A stretch of DNA of 37,236 nt from Sva-07 sp038321235 (lineage in GTDB: Bacteria > Actinomycetota > Acidimicrobiia > Acidimicrobiales > Ilumatobacteraceae): the NCBI GenBank assembly GCA_038321235.1, contig JBBQEU010000017.1, positions 1 to 37,236 on the forward strand. The letters are read 5' to 3'. Positions 14,011 to 22,044 of this stretch are shown here, in pieces. The notes beneath the pieces are model-generated. The model worked only from the letters and a program-made list of their open reading frames with translations, was not told where the DNA came from and did not search any database. Every line of letters starts with the position of its first letter. The stretch's first letter is position 1. The position numbers were made by a program, and so were the translations under genes.

Positions 14011-14970
14011 GTGACCATCACCGAAACACCGCCAGGCACCGGTCCGGCGTCGCCCACCGAGCAGACGAGCAAACTCGGCGACCGGATCTTCGGCGGTCTG
14101 TCGCTCGGTGCCGGCGTTCTGATTCTCATCACCCTGGCAGCCGTGGCGTTGTTTCTCATCACCGAAGCGTGGCCGAGCTTCGGTGCCCCCGCATCTGAGT
14201 TCGCCGGCGACAAGACCTTTGTCCAGTACGTCGGCCCGCTGCTTTTCGGCACGATCTGGGCGGCGTTCCTGGCCCTCCTGATCGCGCTACCGATGGCGGT
14301 TGCGGTCGCGTTGTTCATCAGTCACTACGCGCCGAAGCGTCTGGCGGTCACCTTCGGCTACTTCGTCGATCTGCTTGCCGCGATCCCGTCGGTGGTGTTC
14401 GGCATCTGGGGCATTGCGGTGCTTGCGCCGATTCTGTCGCGAAGCGTGTATCCCTGGCTCGAGGACAACCTCGGCTTCCTGCCGTTCTTCGCGGGCCCAG
14501 CGTCCACCAGTGGCCGCACGATGATGACGGCCGCAGTGGTGCTCGCTGTCATGATCCTGCCGATCATCACCGCGATTTCCCGTGAAGTGTTCCTGCAGAC
14601 TCCCCGACTGCACGAGGAGGCATCACTTGCCCTCGGTGCGACGAAGTGGGAGATGATCCGTCAATCGGTCGTCCCCTACGGCCGCTCGGGTGTCATCAGC
14701 GGCGCAATGCTCGGACTCGGCCGTGCCCTCGGCGAGACCATGGCGGTAGCGATCATCCTGTCGCCCGCCGACCTCTACAGCTTCAACATCATCAGCAACC
14801 AGAACCCGAACACGATCGCCTCGAACATCGCGTTGACATTCCCTGAGTCTTCCGGTCTCGCAGTCAACCGGTTGATCGCGACCGGGCTGGTGCTGTTCGC
14901 AATCACGTTCCTCGTCAACGCCGTCGCCCGCAAGGTTGCCAGCGCCGGATTCTCGGGAGCCGCAGGATGA
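14011..14970 (+). CDS. pstC: Phosphate ABC transporter permease PstC
   Basis: A 319-residue inner-membrane permease with about six transmembrane helices, starting with a short polar N-terminus and the first helix near LGAGVLILITLAAVALFLI. The GTIWAAFLALLIALPMAVAVALF region opens the BPD permease domain. The EAA loop that contacts the ATPase is seen at LHEEASLALGATKWEMIRQ, followed by GLGRALGETMAVAIIL, typical of PstC. With PstA it forms the channel for inorganic phosphate. GTG 14011 follows a clear ggagg RBS. It overlaps pstA by four bases (ATGA), so the two are translated as a coupled pair. Confidence 0.96.
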   Translation: MTITETPPGTGPASPTEQTSKLGDRIFGGLSLGAGVLILITLAAVALFLITEAWPSFGAPASEFAGDKTFVQYVGPLLFGTIWAAFLALLIALPMAVAVALFISHYAPKRLAVTFGYFVDLLAAIPSVVFGIWGIAVLAPILSRSVYPWLEDNLGFLPFFAGPASTSGRTMMTAAVVLAVMILPIITAISREVFLQTPRLHEEASLALGATKWEMIRQSVVPYGRSGVISGAMLGLGRALGETMAVAIILSPADLYSFNIISNQNPNTIASNIALTFPESSGLAVNRLIATGLVLFAITFLVNAVARKVASAGFSGAAG

Positions 14971-16043
14971 CCATCACCGAACAGCGCTCGGCGCCGAGCG
15001 AACAACAGTCGTCGATCACGGCCGGTCGACTCGGTACGCCACGCCACATTGCGGTGATCGTGGGCGCCGTGGTGCTCGGCGTTCTCACCTGGCTGCCGAC
15101 GGGATCGATCAACTGGGCTCGCTGGGTCATCGTCACGCTCGTCGCCTACTGCCTTGGCATCTATGTCGTCTCGCGCATCGTCGAAAGCCGTCGCCAAGCG
15201 CTCGACCGCCTGATGCTGGCGGTCGTGACGAGCTGTTTCCTGATCGTCACCGTGCCACTGGTGTCGTTGGTGTGGACGGTGGTCGAACGCGGAACGAACC
15301 GGTTCGACAGCACCTTCTTCACCGAGACGATGCGTGGGGTCGTCGGCGAGGGAGGCGGTGCGTACCACGCCATCATCGGCACGTTGATCGTGACCGGACT
15401 CGCCACCCTGATGTCGGTGCCGTTCGGTCTGTTCACAGCGATCTACCTCGCCGAGTACGGTCACGGCACGAAGCTCGCCAAGGCGATCCAGTCGATGGTC
15501 GACGTGATGACCGGTATCCCTTCGATCGTCGCCGGATTGTTCGCCTATGCACTGTTCGAACTCTTCTTCGGTCCTGGTACGAGGTCCGGTATCGCAGGCG
15601 CTGTGGCGCTGACAGTGCTGATGACCCCGGTCGTCGTCCGTTCGGCCGAAGAGATGCTGCGACTCGTCCCCGACGAACTGCGCGAAGCGTCCTACGCTCT
15701 CGGGGTGCCCAAGTGGAAGACGATCGTCAAGATCGTGATCCCGACGGCGATCGCCGGAATCATCACCGGCGTGGTGCTCGCGATCGCACGGGTGATCGGC
15801 GAGACGGCACCGCTGTTGGTCACCGTCGGTCTGGCCCAAGGAGTGAACTGGAATCCGTTCGATGGACGGATGACCACGCTGCCGATCTTCACCTACTACC
15901 AGTATGTCCAGCCGGGCCTCCCGCCAGCGGCCGGGCAGGATCGTTCGTGGGCTGCCGCACTCACTTTGGTGATCATCGTGATGGTGCTGTTCTCCATAGC
16001 CCGTATTCTGTCCACAGCGCTCAAACCGAAAGGCCTGAAGTGA
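14967..16043 (+). CDS. pstA: Phosphate ABC transporter permease PstA
   Basis: A 358-residue permease with helices throughout. It carries two extra N-terminal helices (IAVIVGAVVLGVLTWLP and WARWVIVTLVAYCLGIYVV) before the family core that begins at about residue 80, which explains the length above the usual 280-300. The permease domain shows GTLIVTGLATLMSVPFGLF, IYLAEYGHGTKLAKAIQ, and the EAA loop LREASYALGVPKWKTIVKI, then GVVLAIARVIGETAPLL. It forms the membrane channel with PstC. It begins in an ATGA overlap with pstC and is followed by pstB within a few bases. Extended PstA N-termini are also known in other actinobacteria. Confidence 0.95.
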   Translation: MTITEQRSAPSEQQSSITAGRLGTPRHIAVIVGAVVLGVLTWLPTGSINWARWVIVTLVAYCLGIYVVSRIVESRRQALDRLMLAVVTSCFLIVTVPLVSLVWTVVERGTNRFDSTFFTETMRGVVGEGGGAYHAIIGTLIVTGLATLMSVPFGLFTAIYLAEYGHGTKLAKAIQSMVDVMTGIPSIVAGLFAYALFELFFGPGTRSGIAGAVALTVLMTPVVVRSAEEMLRLVPDELREASYALGVPKWKTIVKIVIPTAIAGIITGVVLAIARVIGETAPLLVTVGLAQGVNWNPFDGRMTTLPIFTYYQYVQPGLPPAAGQDRSWAAALTLVIIVMVLFSIARILSTALKPKGLK

Positions 16044-16045
16044 CC

Positions 16046-16945
16046 ATGTCCGACCGCCAGGCCACCATCCGTCCAACCGGTGAGGAACTCCCCGACATGA
16101 CCGACCGTCTCGACACGCCCGCCGACACCGGTGTCTCGGCCCAGAAGCAGGATCCGCCGACGGGGCCGGACAACCGCATCGTGGTCGAGAACCTGAACAT
16201 CTACTACAGCGCGTTCCTCGCCGTGAAGGACGTCAACATGGTGATCGAACCCCGTTCGGTCACGGCGCTGATCGGCCCGTCAGGTTGCGGCAAGTCGACG
16301 TTCATCCGATCGTTGAACCGTATGCACGAAGTGATCGACGGTGCCCATGTCAAGGGCTCGGTCTTCGTCGATGGCGAAGACCTCTATCGTCCGGGTGTCG
16401 ATCCCGTGGCGGTTCGTCGCAAGGTCGGCATGGTCTTCCAGCGTCCGAACCCGTTCCCGACGATGTCGATCGCCGACAACGTGCTTGCGGGCAAGCGCCT
16501 CAACAGCAAGCGGTTTGCCAAGGGCGAAGCGGACGCACTCGTCGAGCAGTCGTTGCGGGGGGCGAACCTGTGGGACGAGGTCAAGGATCGTCTCGACAAG
16601 CCGGGATCCGGACTGTCGGGGGGTCAGCAGCAGCGGCTGTGTATCGCCCGGGCGATCGCCGTCGAACCCGAAATCCTGCTGATGGACGAGCCGTGTTCGG
16701 CGCTCGACCCGATCTCGACCCTCGCGATCGAGCAGCTGATGAACGAACTGAAGAGCACATACACCATCGTGATCGTCACGCACAACATGCAACAGGCCGC
16801 TCGGGTGTCGCAGCGCACGGCGTTCTTCACCATCGACGGGACGGGCCAACCGGGCTACGTCGTCGAGATGGACGAGACCGACGTCATGTTCTCCAATCCC
16901 AAGGAGCAATCGACGATCGACTACGTGACCGGACGGTTCGGCTGA
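16046..16945 (+). CDS. pstB: Phosphate ABC transporter ATP-binding protein PstB
   Basis: A 299-residue ABC ATPase that powers phosphate import. Walker A is GPSGCGKST (77-85), then MVFQRPNPFPTMSIADNV (Q-loop, characteristic of PstB), signature LSGGQQQRLCIARA, Walker B ILLMDEPCSALDP and the H-loop VIVTHNMQQAARVS. There is a long, poorly conserved N-terminal extension before VVENLNIYY. ATG 16046 is used; alternatives are GTG 16040, which would overlap the pstA stop as GTGA, and ATG 16097, which has the best RBS (gagga at 16082-16086) and removes most of the extension. The stop overlaps the phoU start (TGATG). Confidence 0.94.
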   Translation: MSDRQATIRPTGEELPDMTDRLDTPADTGVSAQKQDPPTGPDNRIVVENLNIYYSAFLAVKDVNMVIEPRSVTALIGPSGCGKSTFIRSLNRMHEVIDGAHVKGSVFVDGEDLYRPGVDPVAVRRKVGMVFQRPNPFPTMSIADNVLAGKRLNSKRFAKGEADALVEQSLRGANLWDEVKDRLDKPGSGLSGGQQQRLCIARAIAVEPEILLMDEPCSALDPISTLAIEQLMNELKSTYTIVIVTHNMQQAARVSQRTAFFTIDGTGQPGYVVEMDETDVMFSNPKEQSTIDYVTGRFG

Positions 16946-17670
16946 TGCCCGGCGATCTGCGTTCCGAGTTCCATCAACAACTCGACGAGATCCAAACGGG
17001 AATCGCCCGAATGTCGGCAGGCGTCACCGAGCTCATCCCACGCGCCACCGATGTGCTGTTGTCGATGGATCTCGAAGCAGCCGAGTACATGATCATGGGT
17101 GATGACGAGTACGACAGACGTGCCATCGAACTCGAAGAGCGCTGCTTCACCGTGATCGCATTGCAGGCACCGGTCGCCGTCGATCTCCGTTCGGTCGTGT
17201 CGGCGATCAAGATCATCGCCGATGTCGAGCGATCCGCGGACTTGTGCGTCAACATCTGCAAGGCGGCCCGACGCATCTACGGCCACGAACTCGATCCCCA
17301 CCTGCGCGGCGTGATCCAGAAGACCGGCGATCAGGCCCGGGTGCTGTTCAAGGAAGCGACCGAGGCCTACCTCAACCTCGACGGGGTGCGCGCCGCTGCC
17401 CTCCACGACATGGACGCCTACCTCGACGACCTGCATCGCCAGTTGATCCAGGTGATCTTCGAGAGCCATGCTGCTGGGCACATCGATCTGCAGGTGGCCG
17501 TCCAACTCGCCGTCGTCGCACGGTTCTACGAGCGCATCGGCGACCATGCGGTCAATGTGGGCGATCGCACTCGGTACATCGTCAATGGCTGGCTCCCCGA
17601 ACGGCCGTACCCGGAGAGCGACAACGACCCGCCGACCGTGGTAATGGTGCCGGAAATCGACAACGGCTGA
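16945..17670 (+). CDS. phoU: Phosphate signalling protein PhoU
   Basis: A 241-residue all-helical protein made of two PhoU three-helix repeats. Each has the metal-binding signature: about residues 80-105 (VVSAIKIIADVERSADLC) and about 185-215 (LAVVARFYERIGDHAVNVGD). PhoU couples the Pst transporter to the sensor kinase, keeping the PHO regulon off when phosphate is plentiful. The start ATG overlaps the pstB stop by one base and the kinase follows three bases after its stop, so pstB-phoU-kinase are one transcription unit. The first repeat begins with FHQQLDEIQTGIARMS, as usual for the family. Confidence 0.95.
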   Translation: MPGDLRSEFHQQLDEIQTGIARMSAGVTELIPRATDVLLSMDLEAAEYMIMGDDEYDRRAIELEERCFTVIALQAPVAVDLRSVVSAIKIIADVERSADLCVNICKAARRIYGHELDPHLRGVIQKTGDQARVLFKEATEAYLNLDGVRAAALHDMDAYLDDLHRQLIQVIFESHAAGHIDLQVAVQLAVVARFYERIGDHAVNVGDRTRYIVNGWLPERPYPESDNDPPTVVMVPEIDNG

Positions 17671-17673
17671 GCC

Positions 17674-18840
17674 ATGATCATCGCGGCGGGCGCGGGGGTG
17701 GTGGGCATACTGATCGGTATTGCCGTCGTTGGATGGTGGGAGTGGCGCGGCGCCGGAGACGCCGGGGCGGCCACCTCGGAACAAGGTGCTCTGCGCGAAC
17801 ACGACGTGCACGGCTCGCTGCGCGAGGCGGTCGAACACCTGGAGATCGGGGTGCTCATCACGGGCGTGTCGGGGGAGGTGCGCTATCGAAACGCCGCCTC
17901 GACGCTGTTCCGCGGTACCCACATCGGACTACTCCTCGACGGCCACATTGCAACGGTCGTCGAGGCATCTCAGAGAGGTGCGGCCAATTTCAAGATCGTG
18001 GAACTCCAGGGCCCGCCGAAACTGTGGCTCGAGATCTCCGCATCCGCGGTACCGAGTGGAGGCGCGGTCGTGACGATCCGCGACGTGAGCGAACGGGTGA
18101 GGACCGACACCATGCGCTCCGACTTCGTCACCAACATCTCTCACGAGTTGAAGACACCGGTCGGAGCGGTCGCCGTGCTGGCAGAAGCCCTGATCGACGA
18201 GGCCGACCCCGATGTCGTGCATCGCCTGTCCGACCACCTCGTGGAGGAGGCCCATCGAGCAGTTCGCACGATCGACGATCTGCTGAAGTTGTCCGAGATC
18301 GAGTCGACACGTCCCGGTGATCAGATCGTCGATCTCGGAGCGGTCGTCCAGGCGGCGATCGGCCGGGGTCGGGTCGTCGATGGAGGACGAGGCGTCGAGA
18401 TCGCATCGCTCGACGGATCGGAATCCCTGCTCCTGCGCGGTGACGAGCGCCAACTCGTCTCTGCCGTCGGCAACCTGGTCGAGAACGCCGTGAAGTACAG
18501 CCACGCCGGCGACGTCGTACAGGTGCGTACCCGGGTCGACGGGAATGCCGTCGAGGTGATGGTTGCCGATCAGGGCATCGGCATCCCCACCCGTGACCTC
18601 GACCGCGTCTTCGAGCGCTTCTACCGCGTCGACAAGGCGCGCAGCCGCGAGACCGGTGGCACCGGTCTCGGGCTGTCGATCGTCCGGCACGTCGCCACCA
18701 ATCACGGTGGCGAAGTTCTCGTCTCGTCGCAAGAAGGTGAGGGGTCGACATTCGTGCTCCGTCTTCCGGCATCGCTCGTGGTATCCGTGGACACTCCGGC
18801 TCACACCGATCTTCCCGAGGGGCAACAACATCGTGAGTGA
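17674..18840 (+). CDS. senX3: Sensor histidine kinase, SenX3/PhoR type
   Basis: A 388-residue membrane kinase with a single N-terminal membrane helix (about 2-22), a PAS-like domain (about 50-140), then the dimerisation domain with phospho-acceptor H157 (FVTNISHELKTPVGA). The HATPase domain follows, with NLVENAVKYS (N box), DQGIGIP (G1), FERFYRVDKARSRETGGTGL (F and G2) and LGLSIVRHV. Having only one helix and no periplasmic sensor domain fits SenX3/PhoR, which senses phosphate indirectly through Pst and PhoU. It sits between phoU and the response regulator, whose start overlaps its stop by eight bases. Output is phosphorylation of that regulator. Confidence 0.93.
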   Translation: MIIAAGAGVVGILIGIAVVGWWEWRGAGDAGAATSEQGALREHDVHGSLREAVEHLEIGVLITGVSGEVRYRNAASTLFRGTHIGLLLDGHIATVVEASQRGAANFKIVELQGPPKLWLEISASAVPSGGAVVTIRDVSERVRTDTMRSDFVTNISHELKTPVGAVAVLAEALIDEADPDVVHRLSDHLVEEAHRAVRTIDDLLKLSEIESTRPGDQIVDLGAVVQAAIGRGRVVDGGRGVEIASLDGSESLLLRGDERQLVSAVGNLVENAVKYSHAGDVVQVRTRVDGNAVEVMVADQGIGIPTRDLDRVFERFYRVDKARSRETGGTGLGLSIVRHVATNHGGEVLVSSQEGEGSTFVLRLPASLVVSVDTPAHTDLPEGQQHRE

Positions 18841-19540
18841 AGCAACGGTCCTCGTCGTCGAGGACGAGGCGAGTTTCGTCGAGGCGTTGACGATCGGATT
18901 GCGGCGCGAAGGCTTCGAGGTCTTCGTGGCCACCGACGGTGCTCAAGCCCTCGACATGTTCGACGAAGTGCAGCCCGACATCGTCCTGCTCGACGTGATG
19001 CTGCCGAAGATCAGCGGTATCGACGTGTGTCGCCAGCTCCGCAAGAAAACCCAGATCCCGATCATCATGGTCACGGCGAAGGGTGCCGAGATCGATACGG
19101 TCGTCGGCCTCGAAGTAGGGGCCGACGACTACGTCACGAAGCCATACCGGCTCCGAGAACTCGTGGCCCGGATGCGTGCGGTGTTGCGTCGAAGCGAGTT
19201 GAACGGTGTGAGCGTTGGAGCGATCGTGTTGACGCCAGGGACCGTGAATGTCGGTGCCGTGACGCTCGATCCGGAGGAGCACCGTGTGTCGGTGCGCGGA
19301 CAAGAGCTCACCTTGCCGCTCAAGGAGTTCGAGTTGTTGCACATACTGCTGGCCAACGCCGGCCGCGTGCTGCCTCGTGAGACGCTGATCGACCGCGTGT
19401 GGGGCAGCGACTACGTCGGTGACACCAAGACCCTGGACGTCCACGTCAAACGCCTGCGCGGCAAGATCGAGGACGACCCGACCGTTCCCTCCCGGATCGT
19501 GACGATCCGCGGGCTCGGCTACAAGTACGAACGCTCCTGA
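18833..19540 (+). CDS. regX3: Response regulator, RegX3/PhoP type
   Basis: A 235-residue OmpR-family regulator. The receiver domain has acidic pocket D11/E10, phospho-acceptor D54 (IVLLDVMLP), T81 and K103 (VTKPY); the sequence KGAEIDTVVGLEVGADDYV is very close to RegX3. The C-terminal winged helix (about 140-235) shows LTLPLKEFELLHILLANAGRV and the recognition helix TKTLDVHVKRLRGKIE. It would bind the GTTCACC repeats upstream of pstS. GTG 18833 lies inside the end of the kinase gene, an eight-base overlap that gives translational coupling. It ends the phosphate block. Confidence 0.94.
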   Translation: MSEATVLVVEDEASFVEALTIGLRREGFEVFVATDGAQALDMFDEVQPDIVLLDVMLPKISGIDVCRQLRKKTQIPIIMVTAKGAEIDTVVGLEVGADDYVTKPYRLRELVARMRAVLRRSELNGVSVGAIVLTPGTVNVGAVTLDPEEHRVSVRGQELTLPLKEFELLHILLANAGRVLPRETLIDRVWGSDYVGDTKTLDVHVKRLRGKIEDDPTVPSRIVTIRGLGYKYERS

Positions 19541-19578
19541 GCACCAGCGGCTCGAGCCGGTCCCGTAGGATCGGCTCG

Positions 19579-20847
19579 GTGGAACGGGTGAGTGCTGCAC
19601 AGCGACCCCCGGCATCGAAATTCCGTCGGCTCGCCATCACCCACGCGTTGATGATGGGCGGAGACGCGGCCATGGTCGTGGCGCTCGCCGACTCGCTGTT
19701 CTTCGACATCGATCTCGACGCCGCCCGATCCCGAGTCCTGCTCTTCCTGGTGATCGGATTTGCCCCGTTCCTGGTGGTGGCGCCGTTGATCGGGCCGCTG
19801 ATCGACCGGGTCGCGGGCGGGCGCAGATTCGTGATCCAGGTCGTTGCCCTGTCACGTGTCGTGTTGACGCTGCTGATGGCGCAGTACCTCGACGCGCTCG
19901 CGTTGTTCCCACTGGTGTTTGCGTCGCTCGTGCTCCAGAAGACCTATGCGGTGTCGAAGTCGGCAATCGTGCCCTCGACCGTGCGCTCCGAGGACGAACT
20001 CGTCGAAGCAAACTCGAAGCTCGGCCTGATCGCCGGCATCACCGGCGCCGTGGCCGTGGTGCCGGCCGGCATCTTGCTGCAGGTGGTCAACGCGTCGGCA
20101 ACACTCGTCTACGGCGCAGTGCTCTTCTCCTGCGCACTCGTGGCAGCGACACGGCTGTCGCCCGACGTCGTCGCCGCCGACGCAGTCGACGCCACCGAGG
20201 TCCGTCAGCTGCACTCGTCGAACATCCAGCTCGGCGCGATCGCCATGACCGTGCTGCGCGGGCTCGTGGGGTTCACGTTCTTCCACCTTGCCTTCTGGTT
20301 GCGATCGCAGGACCAAGGCACCCTGTGGTTCGCTGCGGTGGTCGGCGTGTCGGCGCTCGCGTCGATGGTCGGCAACGCCGTGGCGTCGCTGCTGCGCGCA
20401 CGCGTTCGCGAGGAGACGATGTTGACGGTGGCGTTGTTGGTGTGCGCCGGCGCCGGCCTGGGCGTGTCCGTCCTCGGCGGGCCACTGGGTGCGGTGATGC
20501 TGGCGGCAGTGCTGAACCTGATGGCGGCGCTCGGGCGGCTCAACTTCGAGAGCATCGTGCAGCGCGACGCTCCGGGAGCGAACCGGGGGCGTGCGTTCGC
20601 GGTGTTCGAGACACGGTTCCAGCTCTCCTGGGCCGTCGGCGCGTTCGTGGCGGTGGCGCTGCAGGCGTCCGGGACCATCGGCTTTCTGATCGTGGGTGGG
20701 GTAGCGGTCGCTGCGAGCATTCACCTGTTCGGGCGCAACCAGGCCGAGGGAGCAGACGATCGGCGAGTCAGTCGCCGGCGACCCGCGCGAGCCAGAGGCC
20801 AGGCGCCTCGATCTCGTTCGGCGTCGGAACGGCCGCAGGATCGCTGA
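19579..20847 (+). CDS. Major facilitator superfamily transporter
   Basis: A 422-residue membrane protein with about 10-12 predicted helices. The A-loop-like motif is GPLIDRVAGGRRF between helices 2 and 3, as in MFS drug-efflux-type carriers. Other helices include FLVIGFAPFLVVAPLI, LIAGITGAVAVVPAGILL and AVMLAAVLNLMAAL. No substrate can be named. The last 30 residues are Arg-rich (RRVSRRRPARARGQ and beyond) and unlike a membrane protein. They are encoded antisense to the C-terminus of the next gene, with which it overlaps by 80 bases, so the tail may result from stop loss. GTG 19579 is the apparent start, 38 bases after regX3. Confidence 0.85.
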   Translation: MERVSAAQRPPASKFRRLAITHALMMGGDAAMVVALADSLFFDIDLDAARSRVLLFLVIGFAPFLVVAPLIGPLIDRVAGGRRFVIQVVALSRVVLTLLMAQYLDALALFPLVFASLVLQKTYAVSKSAIVPSTVRSEDELVEANSKLGLIAGITGAVAVVPAGILLQVVNASATLVYGAVLFSCALVAATRLSPDVVAADAVDATEVRQLHSSNIQLGAIAMTVLRGLVGFTFFHLAFWLRSQDQGTLWFAAVVGVSALASMVGNAVASLLRARVREETMLTVALLVCAGAGLGVSVLGGPLGAVMLAAVLNLMAALGRLNFESIVQRDAPGANRGRAFAVFETRFQLSWAVGAFVAVALQASGTIGFLIVGGVAVAASIHLFGRNQAEGADDRRVSRRRPARARGQAPRSRSASERPQDR

Positions 20848-21976
20848 ACAACGGATCGAGGCCGTGTTCGCCGGCCCGGTCGACGACACCCTGCACGAAG
20901 GCCTTGCCGCGTGCGGTCTGCTCGGCGCCGAGGCGGATACCGAGGAGCCGTTCGACGAAGATCTCGTCGGGTGAGGCCTCGGCGCGTCGGCGTCGGGCCG
21001 CTTCGGCGATCTGCAGGGCGCTGCCGCCGATGACCCGGACCGCAACCGCGTCGACGACCCAGTCGATGACCCCGATCGTGACGGCCACCGCTGCGTCGAG
21101 TTCGGGTTCGAGCAAGAGTTGCTCGTGCGAGCGAACGGCGCCGAGCAGCACTTCGGGGTCGCCGAATGCCTGCTGCATCGCCGCCATCGGGTCGCTCTGG
21201 TCGATGTCGAGCGACGTGAGCTTGTCGGACAGTGCCGACGGATCGGGCCGGAACCCACCGACGTGACGCTGGACCAGCGATCGGAGATGGTCCGCGATGT
21301 GGCCGACCGAGAACAGGGTGAGGCCGGCGAGTTCGTGCGCCAGCACCCAGAGCCGCATCTCGTCGAGTTCGATCGACCAGGCCGCAGCGAAGGTATCGAT
21401 GTTGGACGGCACGAGGACGAGTGCTGGTGTGGCACGTGGGATCGGCAGGTCGTAGACGCCGAATGCCCGACGGGCGAGGTTGCCGACCATGGAGCCCACG
21501 CTCATGCCCATCATGGCCGGGGCCATCATCTTGCCGAGGCCCGCCATCATCTGCGCCATCGGGTCGGACGTCATCTCGGCGGGCAGGTCGTCGGTGCCGC
21601 CGAGCGACGTGGCAAGGTCGGTGAACAACGGCCGGTACGCGTCGAGCGTCTGCTGGGCCCACTGCTCGGGCGTGGCCACCTCGGGTTCGGTGGCCGGAAC
21701 CTCGAGTTGCATCACATCGCCGACGTGGAGGCGGGCGATGTCGGCGAGTTCGCGGTACTTGATTCTCACGGTCGGATCGACGTTGGCCGACGTCGACACC
21801 CCAGTGCCGGACAACAGGCCGCCGCCGTTGGCAGCGAGCACGGCGAACTGGCGAGCGGCGTCCCAGTTGAGCGGACCCTGGCCCGACAGTGCCCGTGACA
21901 GGTCTCCGAACAGCGGCATGCCGGCGAAGGGGTCGAACGGGTCGATGGAATCGCCGGGATCGTCCTGGTCGGCCAT
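20768..21976 (-). CDS. Zincin_2 (DUF2342) family protein, degenerate zinc motif
   Basis: A 402-residue protein of the actinobacterial family annotated as zinc-dependent metalloprotease or coenzyme F420 biosynthesis-associated protein. Family features are NWDAARQFAVL, a Met-rich stretch (MAQMMAGLGKMMAPAMMGMSVGSMVGNLARR) and the DEMRLWVLAHELAG segment. The expected HExxH reads H214-E-L-A-G218, so the second zinc-binding histidine is absent, and activity as a standard metalloprotease is doubtful. No signal peptide or membrane anchor is present, so it should be cytoplasmic. It overlaps the convergent MFS gene by 80 bases and shares a 68-base divergent region with the SDR gene. Confidence 0.8.
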   Translation of the reverse strand: MADQDDPGDSIDPFDPFAGMPLFGDLSRALSGQGPLNWDAARQFAVLAANGGGLLSGTGVSTSANVDPTVRIKYRELADIARLHVGDVMQLEVPATEPEVATPEQWAQQTLDAYRPLFTDLATSLGGTDDLPAEMTSDPMAQMMAGLGKMMAPAMMGMSVGSMVGNLARRAFGVYDLPIPRATPALVLVPSNIDTFAAAWSIELDEMRLWVLAHELAGLTLFSVGHIADHLRSLVQRHVGGFRPDPSALSDKLTSLDIDQSDPMAAMQQAFGDPEVLLGAVRSHEQLLLEPELDAAVAVTIGVIDWVVDAVAVRVIGGSALQIAEAARRRRAEASPDEIFVERLLGIRLGAEQTARGKAFVQGVVDRAGEHGLDPLFSDPAAVPTPNEIEAPGLWLARVAGD

Positions 21977-22044
21977 GACCTGATGTTACGGGGTTCCGTC
22001 GGCGACGGGGCTTCGGGGCTCGGTCGATCGGTATCGTTCGACCG

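Noticed and set aside
14936..16945. 669-codon frame with an Arg-rich front half joined to PstB
   Set aside because: The front half lies out of frame over pstA; only the part from about 16046 is PstB.
19548..19559. Self-complementary cggctcgagccg after regX3
   Set aside because: A 12-base palindrome with no loop or U-tract is expected by chance in GC-rich DNA.
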